From NCBI GenBank assembly GCA_946885645.1, contig CAMPGU010000220.1:1-6966 (forward strand): a DNA stretch of 6,966 nt, in the 5' to 3' direction. Each line of letters opens with the position of its first letter. Positions within the stretch are counted from its first letter, which is position 1. Source of the DNA: an uncultured Haloferula sp. Its GTDB lineage: Bacteria; Verrucomicrobiota; Verrucomicrobiae; Verrucomicrobiales; Akkermansiaceae. Of this stretch, positions 1-5,877 are shown piece after piece. The notes beneath the pieces were generated by a model. It searched no databases, had not been told where the DNA came from, and worked only from the letters and a program-made list of their open reading frames with translations. The translations under genes and the position numbers were made by a program.

Positions 1-6
1 AGATAA

Positions 7-1011
7 CTCCTCGTAAATTTCTTCATCGTCAATAACGACAGGGTGGGGAAGCGCTTCAAGGAGGCGCTGGTGGCGAGGGCACGGGCGGGGGTGAAGATCT
101 ATTTCCTCTTCGACGAAATCGGGTCCCACAAACTCAGCCGCTCCTACCTGAAGGAGATGGAGGACGCAGGGATCTCCTGCCGCGCCTTCGGCTCGAACCG
201 CTTCTGGTGGTCCCGCTTCCAGATCAACTTCCGGAATCACCGGAAGATCCTGGTGGTGGATGGCAAGGATGCCTTCATCGGCGGCATCAACGTGGGGGAC
301 GAATATCTCGGGCGGGACCAGCGTTACGGGGCCTGGCGGGATACGCACCTGCGCTTGCGCGGACCCTCGGTGCAAGCGATCCAGCTCGTTTTCATCGAGG
401 ATTGGAATTGGGCCGCGGACGAGATCCCGGATCTTGATTGGTCGGGCCAGGCGGAAACGGCCGACCAGATCGCAGCGATCATCCCCACCGGACCGGCCGA
501 CCCTGCCGACTCATGGCAACTCGTGGTCGCGGAAGCGGCGAATACGGCGCGGGAGAGACTGTGGATCGCGACCCCCTACTTCGTGCCGGATGGCGGGGTG
601 CTCACAGCCCTTCAGGCGGCCGCCATCCGCGGGGCGGACGTCCGGATCCTGATTCCGGAGAAGGCTGATCACCTTTTGGTCTGGCTATCGGCTTTCACCT
701 ACTTCGAACAAACCATTCCCTTCGGCGTGAAGATCTACCGCTACAAACGCGTCTTCCTTCATCAGAAGGTGATGCTCGTGGACGACCAGCTTGCCTGTGT
801 GGGCACGGCGAACCTCGACAACCGCTCCTTCCGCCTGAACTTCGAAATTTCCGGCCTCTCCCCGGATCCGGCGTTCGTCGAGGAGGTTGCCCACATGCTG
901 GAGATCGACTTCCAGCACTCGGACCCGGTGAAGGTGACCGATTTCACCGAGCGCCATTTCGGCTTCCGGCTCGCGTGCCGGGCCGCCCGCCTGATGGCCC
1001 CGGTCCAGTGA
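7..1011 (+). CDS. cls: Cardiolipin synthase / phospholipase D family protein, 5' end missing or broken
   Basis: This is a PLD-superfamily phosphatidyltransferase, most likely a membrane cardiolipin synthase joining two phosphatidylglycerols. Residues are counted from the GTG at 43. Two HKD motifs are visible: HRKILVVD at residues 66-73, followed by GGINVGDEYLGRD, and HQKVMLVD at residues 240-247, followed by GTANLDNRSFRLNFE. The C-terminus (FRLACRAARLMAP) is also typical of Cls. The GTG at 43 is not a credible start. It lacks a Shine-Dalgarno, and the family-like stretch LVNFFIVNNDRVGKRF runs upstream of it in the same frame to about base 7. E. coli ClsA has its first HKD near residue 219, so roughly 150 N-terminal residues, including the usual two membrane helices, are missing. 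An in-frame TAA sits at 4-6, so either the window begins near a frameshift or the gene is broken. The family is clear. The exact lipid substrate is inferred. Confidence 0.85.
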   Translation, partial: LLVNFFIVNNDRVGKRFKEALVARARAGVKIYFLFDEIGSHKLSRSYLKEMEDAGISCRAFGSNRFWWSRFQINFRNHRKILVVDGKDAFIGGINVGDEYLGRDQRYGAWRDTHLRLRGPSVQAIQLVFIEDWNWAADEIPDLDWSGQAETADQIAAIIPTGPADPADSWQLVVAEAANTARERLWIATPYFVPDGGVLTALQAAAIRGADVRILIPEKADHLLVWLSAFTYFEQTIPFGVKIYRYKRVFLHQKVMLVDDQLACVGTANLDNRSFRLNFEISGLSPDPAFVEEVAHMLEIDFQHSDPVKVTDFTERHFGFRLACRAARLMAPVQ

Positions 1012-1036
1012 GGCCTCCGCACCTCCGCGACCGGGG
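998..1036 (+). terminator. Inverted repeat over the cls stop, weak terminator candidate
   Basis: CCCCGGTC (998-1005) and GACCGGGG (1029-1036) form a perfect 8-bp stem with a 23-base loop that contains the cls TGA (1009-1011). No U-tract follows. A second, AT-rich stem lies just downstream: AAAATC (1051-1056) with GATTTT (1063-1068). Either could help end cls transcription, but neither has the classic form of an intrinsic terminator. Confidence 0.25.
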
Positions 1037-1098
1037 AAGGGCTTTCCTAAAAAATCCGCTAAGATTTTCCGGCCCCGCGGGTCTTTCTTCAGGAAACA

Positions 1099-1152
1099 AT
1101 GAGTCCCCGTCTCCGCTTCGTTCTTCCGGCGGCGATAAGACTTTCTGACTGA
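1099..1152 (+). CDS. Possible 17-codon leader ORF upstream of the DUF4139 gene
   Basis: ATG at 1099 is preceded by AGGA (1091-1094) with a 4-base spacer, a better Shine-Dalgarno than any annotated gene in the window shows. It encodes MSPRLRFVLPAAIRLSD and ends at TGA 1150-1152, 95 bases before the preferred DUF4139 start. The peptide is basic with a short hydrophobic core and resembles no family I know. It could be a translated leader or a chance ORF. Its frame differs from that of the DUF4139 gene, so it is not simply that gene's N-terminus. Confidence 0.22.
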   Translation: MSPRLRFVLPAAIRLSD

Positions 1153-1178
1153 CCCGCGCCGACTCCAGCCATTATATG
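1149..1178 (+). promoter_or_regulatory. Weak sigma70-like promoter for the DUF4139 gene
   Basis: CTGACC (1149-1154) resembles a -35 box and TATATG (1173-1178) a -10 box, each matching consensus at four of six positions, with an 18-base spacer. Transcription would start near 1185. That would put the ATG at 1176 inside the -10 box and favour the start at 1248. This rests on visual matching only, and promoter consensus in this lineage is uncertain. Confidence 0.2.
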
Positions 1179-1247
1179 TCCTGCTCTAAATCATCCGAGA
1201 CGAGCCGCTGCTCCGTGAGGAAGACCGAATCGAGCCAATCATCCGCC

Positions 1248-2672
1248 ATGAAAACCGCCGCCGTATTCGCCAGCATGATCACCGCCGCCAGCGCTCAAAC
1301 CGCGCTGACGATCTACAACCGGAACCTGGCCGTCGTCCGGGAGTCCCTGCCCGTGGAGCTGAAGGCCGGGGAAACCTCCCTGAGCTTCGATCGCGCCACG
1401 GCCCAAGTGCTCCCCGATTCCGTGGTGCTGCGCGATCCGGCCGGGAAGGCTGTTTTTTCAATCCTGGAACAGAGCTATCGCAACGATCCGGTGAGCCGGT
1501 CCCTGCTGCTCAGCCATTTCGAGGGAAAGGAAATCGAGTTCCGCACGGCCTATCCGGATGGCAAGGTGGAGCTGAAACCGGGCAAAATCATCCGCTCAGG
1601 CCACGTACCCGGCGGCGAGCCGCAGGACCCGATCATCGAGGTGGACGGCAAGCTCCGCTTCCAGCTTCCGGGCGAGCCCCTTTTCCCGACGCTCGGCGAC
1701 GGCTCGATCCTCCGGCCCACCCTCTCATGGCAGCTCGGCAGCCAAGCCGAGGCGAAATTCGATGCCCAGCTCTCGTACCTGAGCCGTGGCTTCAATTGGG
1801 AGGCCGACTATAACCTGGTGGCGCCGGAGAAGGGCGAAACAGTCACGCTCAATGGCTGGGTGACGGTGGAAAACCGGAGCGGGACCGGCTTCAACCAAGC
1901 CTCGGTGAAGCTCGTCGCGGGCGAAGTGAATATCATCGAGCCTGACATGTCGCCTGCCCCCCGGATGCTGCGGGATCAGACGATGATGAAGGCGGAGGCC
2001 GCGCAGGCTGTACAGGAGAAGGCCTTCGACGACTTCCACCTCTATACGCTCCAGCGCCCCCTCACGATCCGCGACAAGGAGACGAAGCAGGTGGAATTCC
2101 TACGCGCGCCTGCCGTGAAGGCGGTGAAGAAGTACGTCTATGACGCCGCCGCCATGCGCTTCTTCGGCGGGAATACGCCCCAGACCCAACCGATGCAGGG
2201 AGTGGAATTCCCCAAGGACGTGGCGATCTACTGGGAATTCAAGAACGACGAAGCGAACGGCCTGGGCGTGCCGCTGCCCGCGGGGCGCGTCCGCTTCTAT
2301 CGCTCCGACGATCAGGATGGGAACCTGGAATTCGTGGGCGAAAACAACATCGACCACACCCCGAGGAACGAGGAGGTCTCGCTCTACACGGGCAACGCCT
2401 TCGACCTGATCGGGGAAAGGAAGATCGCGAGCTTCCAGCGTGACGACCGGGCGGAGTGGCTGAAGGAGACCGTGGAGATCACCATCAAGAACCGCTCGAA
2501 GGAACCGAAGGAGATCGTCGTCCGGGAGCACCTCTGGCGTTGGCTGAACTGGAAAATCGAGAACGCCTCGATGGAGCATGAAAAGAAAGACGCCCAGAAA
2601 ATCGAGTTCATCGTGAAGCTTGCACCGGATGAGGAGAAGAAGGTGACCTACACCGCACACTACTCCTGGTGA
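1248..2672 (+). CDS. Exported DUF4139 domain-containing protein
   Basis: The 474-residue protein has no assigned biochemical role. It looks secreted or periplasmic. Residues 1-17 (MKTAAVFASMITAASAQ) read as a short Sec signal with a likely cut after A-S-A-Q or nearby. The mature protein begins TALTIYNRNLAVVRESLPVEL, the usual opening of this family. Family-like stretches follow: LRPTLSWQL (155-163), SYLSRGFNWEADYNLV (176-191), a GWV segment then KLVAGEVN (221-228), LPAGRVRFYRSDDQDGNLEFVGENNIDHTP (343-372), and the C-terminal strands TVEITIKNRSKEP and KKVTYTAHYSW. It is probably a beta-rich protein with no visible catalytic motif. Length is normal for single-copy DUF4139 proteins. An in-frame ATG at 1176 would add 24 Ser-rich residues before the signal peptide, so I prefer 1248 although no Shine-Dalgarno precedes either. 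It converges on tag with one base between stops. Confidence 0.85.
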   Translation: MKTAAVFASMITAASAQTALTIYNRNLAVVRESLPVELKAGETSLSFDRATAQVLPDSVVLRDPAGKAVFSILEQSYRNDPVSRSLLLSHFEGKEIEFRTAYPDGKVELKPGKIIRSGHVPGGEPQDPIIEVDGKLRFQLPGEPLFPTLGDGSILRPTLSWQLGSQAEAKFDAQLSYLSRGFNWEADYNLVAPEKGETVTLNGWVTVENRSGTGFNQASVKLVAGEVNIIEPDMSPAPRMLRDQTMMKAEAAQAVQEKAFDDFHLYTLQRPLTIRDKETKQVEFLRAPAVKAVKKYVYDAAAMRFFGGNTPQTQPMQGVEFPKDVAIYWEFKNDEANGLGVPLPAGRVRFYRSDDQDGNLEFVGENNIDHTPRNEEVSLYTGNAFDLIGERKIASFQRDDRAEWLKETVEITIKNRSKEPKEIVVREHLWRWLNWKIENASMEHEKKDAQKIEFIVKLAPDEEKKVTYTAHYSW

Positions 2673-2673
2673 G

Positions 2674-3231
2674 CTACTTTCCGTGGCGGAAGCAGTCCAC
2701 GGTGTGATCGTTCACCATCCCCGTCGCCTGCATGAAGGCGTGGAGCGTGGTGGAGCCCACGAAATTGAAGCCGGCTTTCCGGAGCGCCTTGCTCATCGCG
2801 TCGGACTCCGGGGTCTTGGCGGCGATGTCGCCCATTCCCTGCGGGGAATTGATGCGGGGTTTCCCGCCGGCAAAGCTCCAGAGCCAGCGCACGGCGTCCC
2901 CTTCCCTCTCGCGGAGAGCAAGCCAGGCCTTCGCATTGGCACGCACCGCTTCGATCTTCCCGCGGTGGCGGATGATGCCGGGATCGAGAACCAGTTTCGC
3001 GAGCTCCGCATCCTTCATCTTTGCCACCTCCTCCGGCTCGAAATTGCGGAAGACCTTCCGGTAGTGCTCCCGCTTCTGGAGCACCGTCCACCACGAAAGG
3101 CCCGCCTGGGCTCCTTCCAGGCAGATCATCTCGAAAAGGTGGCGCTCGTCGTAGGAAGGCACGCCCCACTCGGTGTCGTGATACTCCCGGTAGAGATCGC
3201 GGTCGGCAGGCAGCCAAGGGCAGCGGGTCAT
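2674..3231 (-). CDS. tag: DNA-3-methyladenine glycosylase I
   Basis: Tag excises 3-methyladenine (and 3-methylguanine) from alkylated DNA, starting base excision repair in the cytoplasm. The 185-residue product aligns throughout with E. coli Tag (187 residues) as I recall it. It begins MTRCPWL like MERCGWV. The zinc 'snap' that ties the two ends together is intact: Cys4, His18, His176 and Cys180 (NDHTVDC). The base-recognition Glu is E39 in CLEGAQAGLSWWTVL, with Tyr17 and Trp47 in the matching pocket positions. GIIRHRGKI (85-93) and SDAMSKALRKAGFNFVG (143-159) are family hallmarks. The frame stays open upstream to 3447, but that extension is low-complexity and lacks homology, so ATG 3231 is chosen on Cys4. 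No Shine-Dalgarno is seen. It diverges from glyS across 142 GC-rich bases and has almost no 3' spacer to the DUF4139 gene. Confidence 0.96.
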   Translation of the reverse strand: MTRCPWLPADRDLYREYHDTEWGVPSYDERHLFEMICLEGAQAGLSWWTVLQKREHYRKVFRNFEPEEVAKMKDAELAKLVLDPGIIRHRGKIEAVRANAKAWLALREREGDAVRWLWSFAGGKPRINSPQGMGDIAAKTPESDAMSKALRKAGFNFVGSTTLHAFMQATGMVNDHTVDCFRHGK

Positions 3232-3373
3232 GCGGCGGATCATCGGGCGAGCCGCCGGTGCTGGCAAGAGGGGCGTGCGCAGCCGCGGCGGCGAGAGCGG
3301 GCCCTCGCACAATCCCGCCTTGCCGCCCGTCCCCGCGCCTGATTCCATCCGCGCCCCGACCCGTACCGGACCT

Positions 3374-4939
3374 ATGGCCAACAAGGACTTCACCGACCCC
3401 GCCCGCATGGAGAAAATCGTCTCCCTGTGCAAACGCCGCGGCTTCATTTTCCAAGCCGGAGAACTCTACGGCGGTCTGAACGGGTGCTGGGACTACGGTC
3501 CGCTGGGCGCGGAACTGAAGCGCAATCTCAAGGATTACTGGTGGCGGAAGACCGTCCAGGAGCGCGATGACGTGCTGGGCATGGACGGTGCCATCCTGAC
3601 CATGGAGCAGGTGCTCGTCTCCTCCGGGCACGTGGGCGGATTCAGCGACCCCATGTGCGACTGCCTGCTCACCAAGGCACGCCTGCGCGCCGACCAGATT
3701 CCCGCGCAAGACGGCACGGCGGTGTATTTCAGCGGGGCGAAACATGCGGCGACCGGCTGGAGCATCGAGCGCGCCTTCGCCGTCCTCGTGGCCCCGGGCA
3801 AGGACCCGATCGAGTCTCACAAGACCGCCCGGAAATTCTACGGCGAGCTGATGCCGGACAAGAAGATCTCCCCGAAGGAGCTCGAGCTGATCGAGGATCG
3901 CCGCGAGGAGGTCACCGGCAGCACCTCTTTCAACCCGGAGAACGGCGGTCTGCTCACCGAGCCCCGCCAGTTCAACCTGATGCTCCAGACGAACTTCGGC
4001 GCAACCGGAGACCAAATCGCCTACCTGCGCCCGGAGACCGCGCAGTCGATCTTCGTGCAGTACAAGAACGTGCTCGATTCAAACCGCATCAAGCTCCCTT
4101 TCGGCATCGCGCAGATGGGCAAGTCCTTCCGCAACGAGATCAACCCGCGCAACTACACCTTCCGCAGCCGCGAATTCGAGCAGATGGAAATCGAGTATTT
4201 CTGTCGCCCGGAGGACGGCATGCGCCTGACCGACGAGTGGCTGGAGGAGCGCCTGAAATTCTACGGCGAAATCGGCATCCCGCGCGAGAAGCTCCACATT
4301 CTGGACGTGCCGGACGGCGAGCGCGCCTTCTATTCGAAGAAGACCTACGACATCGAATACGAGTTTCCCTTCGGCGTTCAGGAATTGGAGGGCGTGGCCT
4401 ACCGCACCGACTACGATCTGGGCGTCCACCAGAAGGGCTCCGGCAAACCGCTCGAGTATTTCGACGAGGAGACGAAGGAGCGCCTGCTGCCGCACGTGGT
4501 GGAGCCCTCCGCTGGCTGCGACCGGACGGTGCTGGCGCTGATTTGCGAGGCCTACGATGAAGAAATCCTCACCGACGAGAAGGGCAAGGACGACAGCCGC
4601 ATCGTGCTCCGCTTCGTCCCCCGTATGGCTCCGATCAAGGTCGGCATCTTCCCGCTGCTGAAGAAGAACGAGGAGCAGGTGCGCATCGCGAAGGAGATCC
4701 AGAAAAAGCTCCAGCCGTGGATGAACGTCTTCTACGACGACGGCGGTGCCGTCGGTCGGCGCTACCGCCGCCAGGATGAAGTGGGCACGCCCTACTGCGT
4801 GACCATCGACTTCGACACCTTGGGCGAGAACGACCCGGCGAATACCGGTACCGTCACCATCCGCCACCGCGATTCCATGGAGCAAGAGCGCATCGCGGTC
4901 GATGCGCTGCTGCCCTGGCTGCTGGAACGGGTGCGGTAA
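3374..4939 (+). CDS. glyS: Glycyl-tRNA synthetase, single-chain dimeric type
   Basis: This class II synthetase charges tRNA-Gly with glycine. At 521 residues it is the single-chain alpha2 type (as in Thermus, 506), not the alpha2beta2 GlyQ/GlyS pair. The start MANKDF precedes the conserved opening VSLCKRRGFIFQAGELYGGLNGCWDYGPLG (residues 17-46). Next come SSGHVGGFSDPM (83-94), LRPETAQSIFVQYKNV (218-233), motif 2 FRNEINPRNYTFRSREFEQMEIEYF (252-276), ELEGVAYRTDYDLGVH (337-352), and motif 3 EPSAGCDRTVLAL (377-389), where Cys replaces the usual Val or Leu. The HGTP anticodon-binding domain spans about 418-521 (APIKVGIFPLL, YDDGGAVGRRYRRQDEVGTPYCVTIDFDTLG). Residues about 105-195 form an atypical insert described in the findings. 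An in-frame ATG at 3230 would add 48 Arg/Pro-rich residues and overlap the start of tag, so it is not used. Only a weak GGA precedes ATG 3374, and I see no convincing promoter in 3232-3373. Confidence 0.96.
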   Translation: MANKDFTDPARMEKIVSLCKRRGFIFQAGELYGGLNGCWDYGPLGAELKRNLKDYWWRKTVQERDDVLGMDGAILTMEQVLVSSGHVGGFSDPMCDCLLTKARLRADQIPAQDGTAVYFSGAKHAATGWSIERAFAVLVAPGKDPIESHKTARKFYGELMPDKKISPKELELIEDRREEVTGSTSFNPENGGLLTEPRQFNLMLQTNFGATGDQIAYLRPETAQSIFVQYKNVLDSNRIKLPFGIAQMGKSFRNEINPRNYTFRSREFEQMEIEYFCRPEDGMRLTDEWLEERLKFYGEIGIPREKLHILDVPDGERAFYSKKTYDIEYEFPFGVQELEGVAYRTDYDLGVHQKGSGKPLEYFDEETKERLLPHVVEPSAGCDRTVLALICEAYDEEILTDEKGKDDSRIVLRFVPRMAPIKVGIFPLLKKNEEQVRIAKEIQKKLQPWMNVFYDDGGAVGRRYRRQDEVGTPYCVTIDFDTLGENDPANTGTVTIRHRDSMEQERIAVDALLPWLLERVR

Positions 4940-4955
4940 GGAAAAAGGAAGCGAC

Positions 4956-5000
4956 AGCCCGTTACTGCCGCTCTCCACGGGCTCCCGGAGGAATGCCGGG
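4956..5000. terminator. Hairpins between the convergent glyS and EF-hand genes
   Basis: AGCCCGT (4956-4962) and ACGGGCT (4977-4983) form a perfect 7-bp stem with a 14-base loop. A smaller stem, CCCGG (4984-4988) with CCGGG (4996-5000), follows at once. Read on the minus strand, a T-rich run lies about 9 bases past the large stem, opposite 4941-4946. On the plus strand no T-run follows. The position, between two convergent stops (4939 and 5009), fits a shared or bidirectional terminator, but the form is not classic. Confidence 0.35.
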
Positions 5001-5008
5001 GAATCGGC

Positions 5009-5314
5009 TCAATGCATGTCGGGGACCGGCTTGTCCAGGACATGCTCGGATTCCCAACGGGAGATCGAGCCGTCCTTGTTGACGTCGTAGTGCTTCATCA
5101 TGGCGTCGAGTTCCTTCGCGTCCACGCCATCGACTCCGGTCTCGTTGATTCCCTGCTCGATCTCGGCCCGGGTAAGCAAGCCGTTCGCATTGTAGTCGAA
5201 GCGGTCGAATTTCTCGATCAGCGCCATCATTTTCCGGCCGTGGGCGGCTTCGGAATGCGGATCCTGGTGGGCACAGGCGACTAACAGGAACGGCAGCAGC
5301 GACAGATGTTTCAT
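5009..5314 (-). CDS. Small EF-hand lipoprotein
   Basis: The 101-residue protein starts with a lipoprotein signal (MKHLSLLPFLLVAC, lipobox LVAC, Cys14), so it is probably anchored in the envelope facing the periplasm or outside. Two complete 12-residue EF-hand loops follow: D40-YNANGLLTRA-E51 and D77-VNKDGSISRW-E88. Each keeps D at 1, N at 3, N or D at 5, G at 6, a hydrophobic residue at 8 and E at 12, so both should bind calcium. The helix between them (AKELDAMMKHY) is as expected for a paired EF-hand unit. No other domain is present, so it may buffer or sense calcium, or act as an adaptor. The target is unknown. The start is fixed by the signal peptide. It diverges from rlmH across 83 bases and converges on glyS. 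Confidence 0.87.
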   Translation of the reverse strand: MKHLSLLPFLLVACAHQDPHSEAAHGRKMMALIEKFDRFDYNANGLLTRAEIEQGINETGVDGVDAKELDAMMKHYDVNKDGSISRWESEHVLDKPVPDMH

Positions 5315-5397
5315 TGGCCATCATCTTTCCGAAAGCCGTTGCGGCGACAAGCGGAAAGCGGATTGACCCGGGCGTCTCGGCTTTCCGATGCTCGGTC
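5315..5397. promoter_or_regulatory. Divergent intergenic region with three copies of CGGAAAG/CTTTCCG
   Basis: This 83-base gap must hold the start signals for the EF-hand lipoprotein (-) and rlmH (+). It contains CTTTCCG at 5325-5331, CGGAAAG at 5352-5358 and CTTTCCG at 5381-5387, in alternating orientation with centres 27 and 29 bases apart. The second and third extend to a perfect 8-bp inverted repeat, CGGAAAGC (5352-5359) with GCTTTCCG (5380-5387). The first is part of CTTTC-C-GAAAG (5325-5335). TTGACC (5363-5368) is a fair -35 match for rlmH, but only a poor -10 (GATGCT, 5387-5392) follows. The repeats could be an operator or alternative RNA hairpins. Confidence 0.35.
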
Positions 5398-5838
5398 GTG
5401 CGCATCCGCATCCTCGCCGCCGGCAAACCCGCCCTCGCCTATGCGAAAAGCGGCGTGGACGAATACCTGAAGCGATTGGGACGTTACGGCAGCTATGAGC
5501 TGGAATTCCTCAAACCCGGGGGCTCGGGTGCGGTTTCGGCCGCCTTGCTAGAACGGTCCGCCGGAAATTTCCGGATCGCCATGGACGAGCGCGGGGAAGC
5601 GATGTCAACCGGCGCCTGGGCGGACAAATTCGCGGCCTTGGAAATGCGCGGCGACGTGAAAGCGGTGAGTTTTCTCATCGGTGCCTCCGATGGCCATACG
5701 CCGCAGCTCCGCGAGGCCTGTGATGCGGTGTGGTGCCTCTCGAAGCTGACAATGCAGCACGAACTGGCCTTGGTGGTCCTGCTCGAGCAGCTTTACCGGG
5801 TGGCCACCCTGCGCAAGGGGGAGCCCTACCATCGCTGA
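5398..5838 (+). CDS. rlmH: 23S rRNA (pseudouridine1915-N3)-methyltransferase RlmH
   Basis: RlmH is a SPOUT-class methyltransferase that uses S-adenosylmethionine to methylate N3 of pseudouridine 1915 in helix 69 of 23S rRNA, acting on assembled 70S ribosomes. From the GTG at 5398 the product has 146 residues, near the family's usual 155. It opens (V/M)RIRILAAGK and continues YAKSGVDEYLKRL, as expected. The trefoil-knot cofactor region is visible: FLIGASDGHTP (92-102), WCLSKLTMQHELALVVLLEQLYRV (112-135), and the invariant C-terminal YHR (144-146). The usual GG in the IGGxxG loop is GA here. An in-frame ATG at 5314 would add 28 residues unlike the family, so GTG is preferred. No Shine-Dalgarno is seen before it. 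It diverges from the EF-hand gene and converges with the small lipoprotein gene 39 bases away. Confidence 0.93.
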   Translation: MRIRILAAGKPALAYAKSGVDEYLKRLGRYGSYELEFLKPGGSGAVSAALLERSAGNFRIAMDERGEAMSTGAWADKFAALEMRGDVKAVSFLIGASDGHTPQLREACDAVWCLSKLTMQHELALVVLLEQLYRVATLRKGEPYHR

Positions 5839-5844
5839 ACGCTT

Positions 5845-5871
5845 CGGGAAAGAGTCTCCCGCGAGTTCCCG
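5845..5871. terminator. Short inverted repeat between convergent rlmH and lipoprotein genes
   Basis: CGGGAA (5845-5850) and TTCCCG (5866-5871) make a 6-bp stem with a 15-base loop in the 39 bases between the rlmH stop (5838) and the lipoprotein stop (5878). It has no T-run on either strand. It is noted because it is the only structure in the gap that might separate the two convergent transcripts. Confidence 0.2.
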
Positions 5872-5877
5872 CACCGC

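Noticed and set aside
1176..1247. 24-residue N-terminal extension of the DUF4139 protein
   Set aside because: It is Ser-rich and would place the signal peptide internally, and its ATG overlaps a possible -10 box.
1012..1247. Search for a tRNA, small RNA or riboswitch in the largest gap
   Set aside because: No cloverleaf or known riboswitch core was seen. Only the inverted repeats, the short ORF, the promoter-like boxes and a 9-base direct repeat could be supported.
2100..2660. 186-residue minus-strand frame opposite the DUF4139 gene
   Set aside because: The composition is typical of an antisense shadow, and the DUF4139 frame is well supported here.
3230..3373. Upstream extension of glyS by 48 residues
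   Set aside because: It would overlap the tag start codon, is Arg/Pro-rich and has no counterpart in known GlyRS. MANKDF at 3374 fits the family.
3232..3447. Upstream extension of tag by 72 residues
   Set aside because: The zinc ligand Cys4 of Tag follows directly from ATG 3231, and the extension has no family match and would run into glyS.
2660..4015. 451-residue open frame on the minus strand
   Set aside because: It lies opposite glyS and overlaps tag in another frame. Its translation is low-complexity, rich in Gly, Ala, Arg and His, and has no family-like motif. It is a long chance frame from GC-rich codon bias.
3655..4560. 301-residue plus-strand frame inside glyS
   Set aside because: It is the shifted frame of glyS, rich in Arg and Pro, while the glyS frame carries every synthetase motif over the same bases.
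4079..4978. 299-residue minus-strand frame opposite glyS
   Set aside because: It is a mirror frame of the GlyRS C-terminal half with no start signal or recognisable domain.
5314..5397. Upstream extension of rlmH by 28 residues from ATG 5314
   Set aside because: The extra residues are absent from RlmH proteins, and GTG 5398 gives the normal length and N-terminus. The extension would also consume the whole divergent promoter region.
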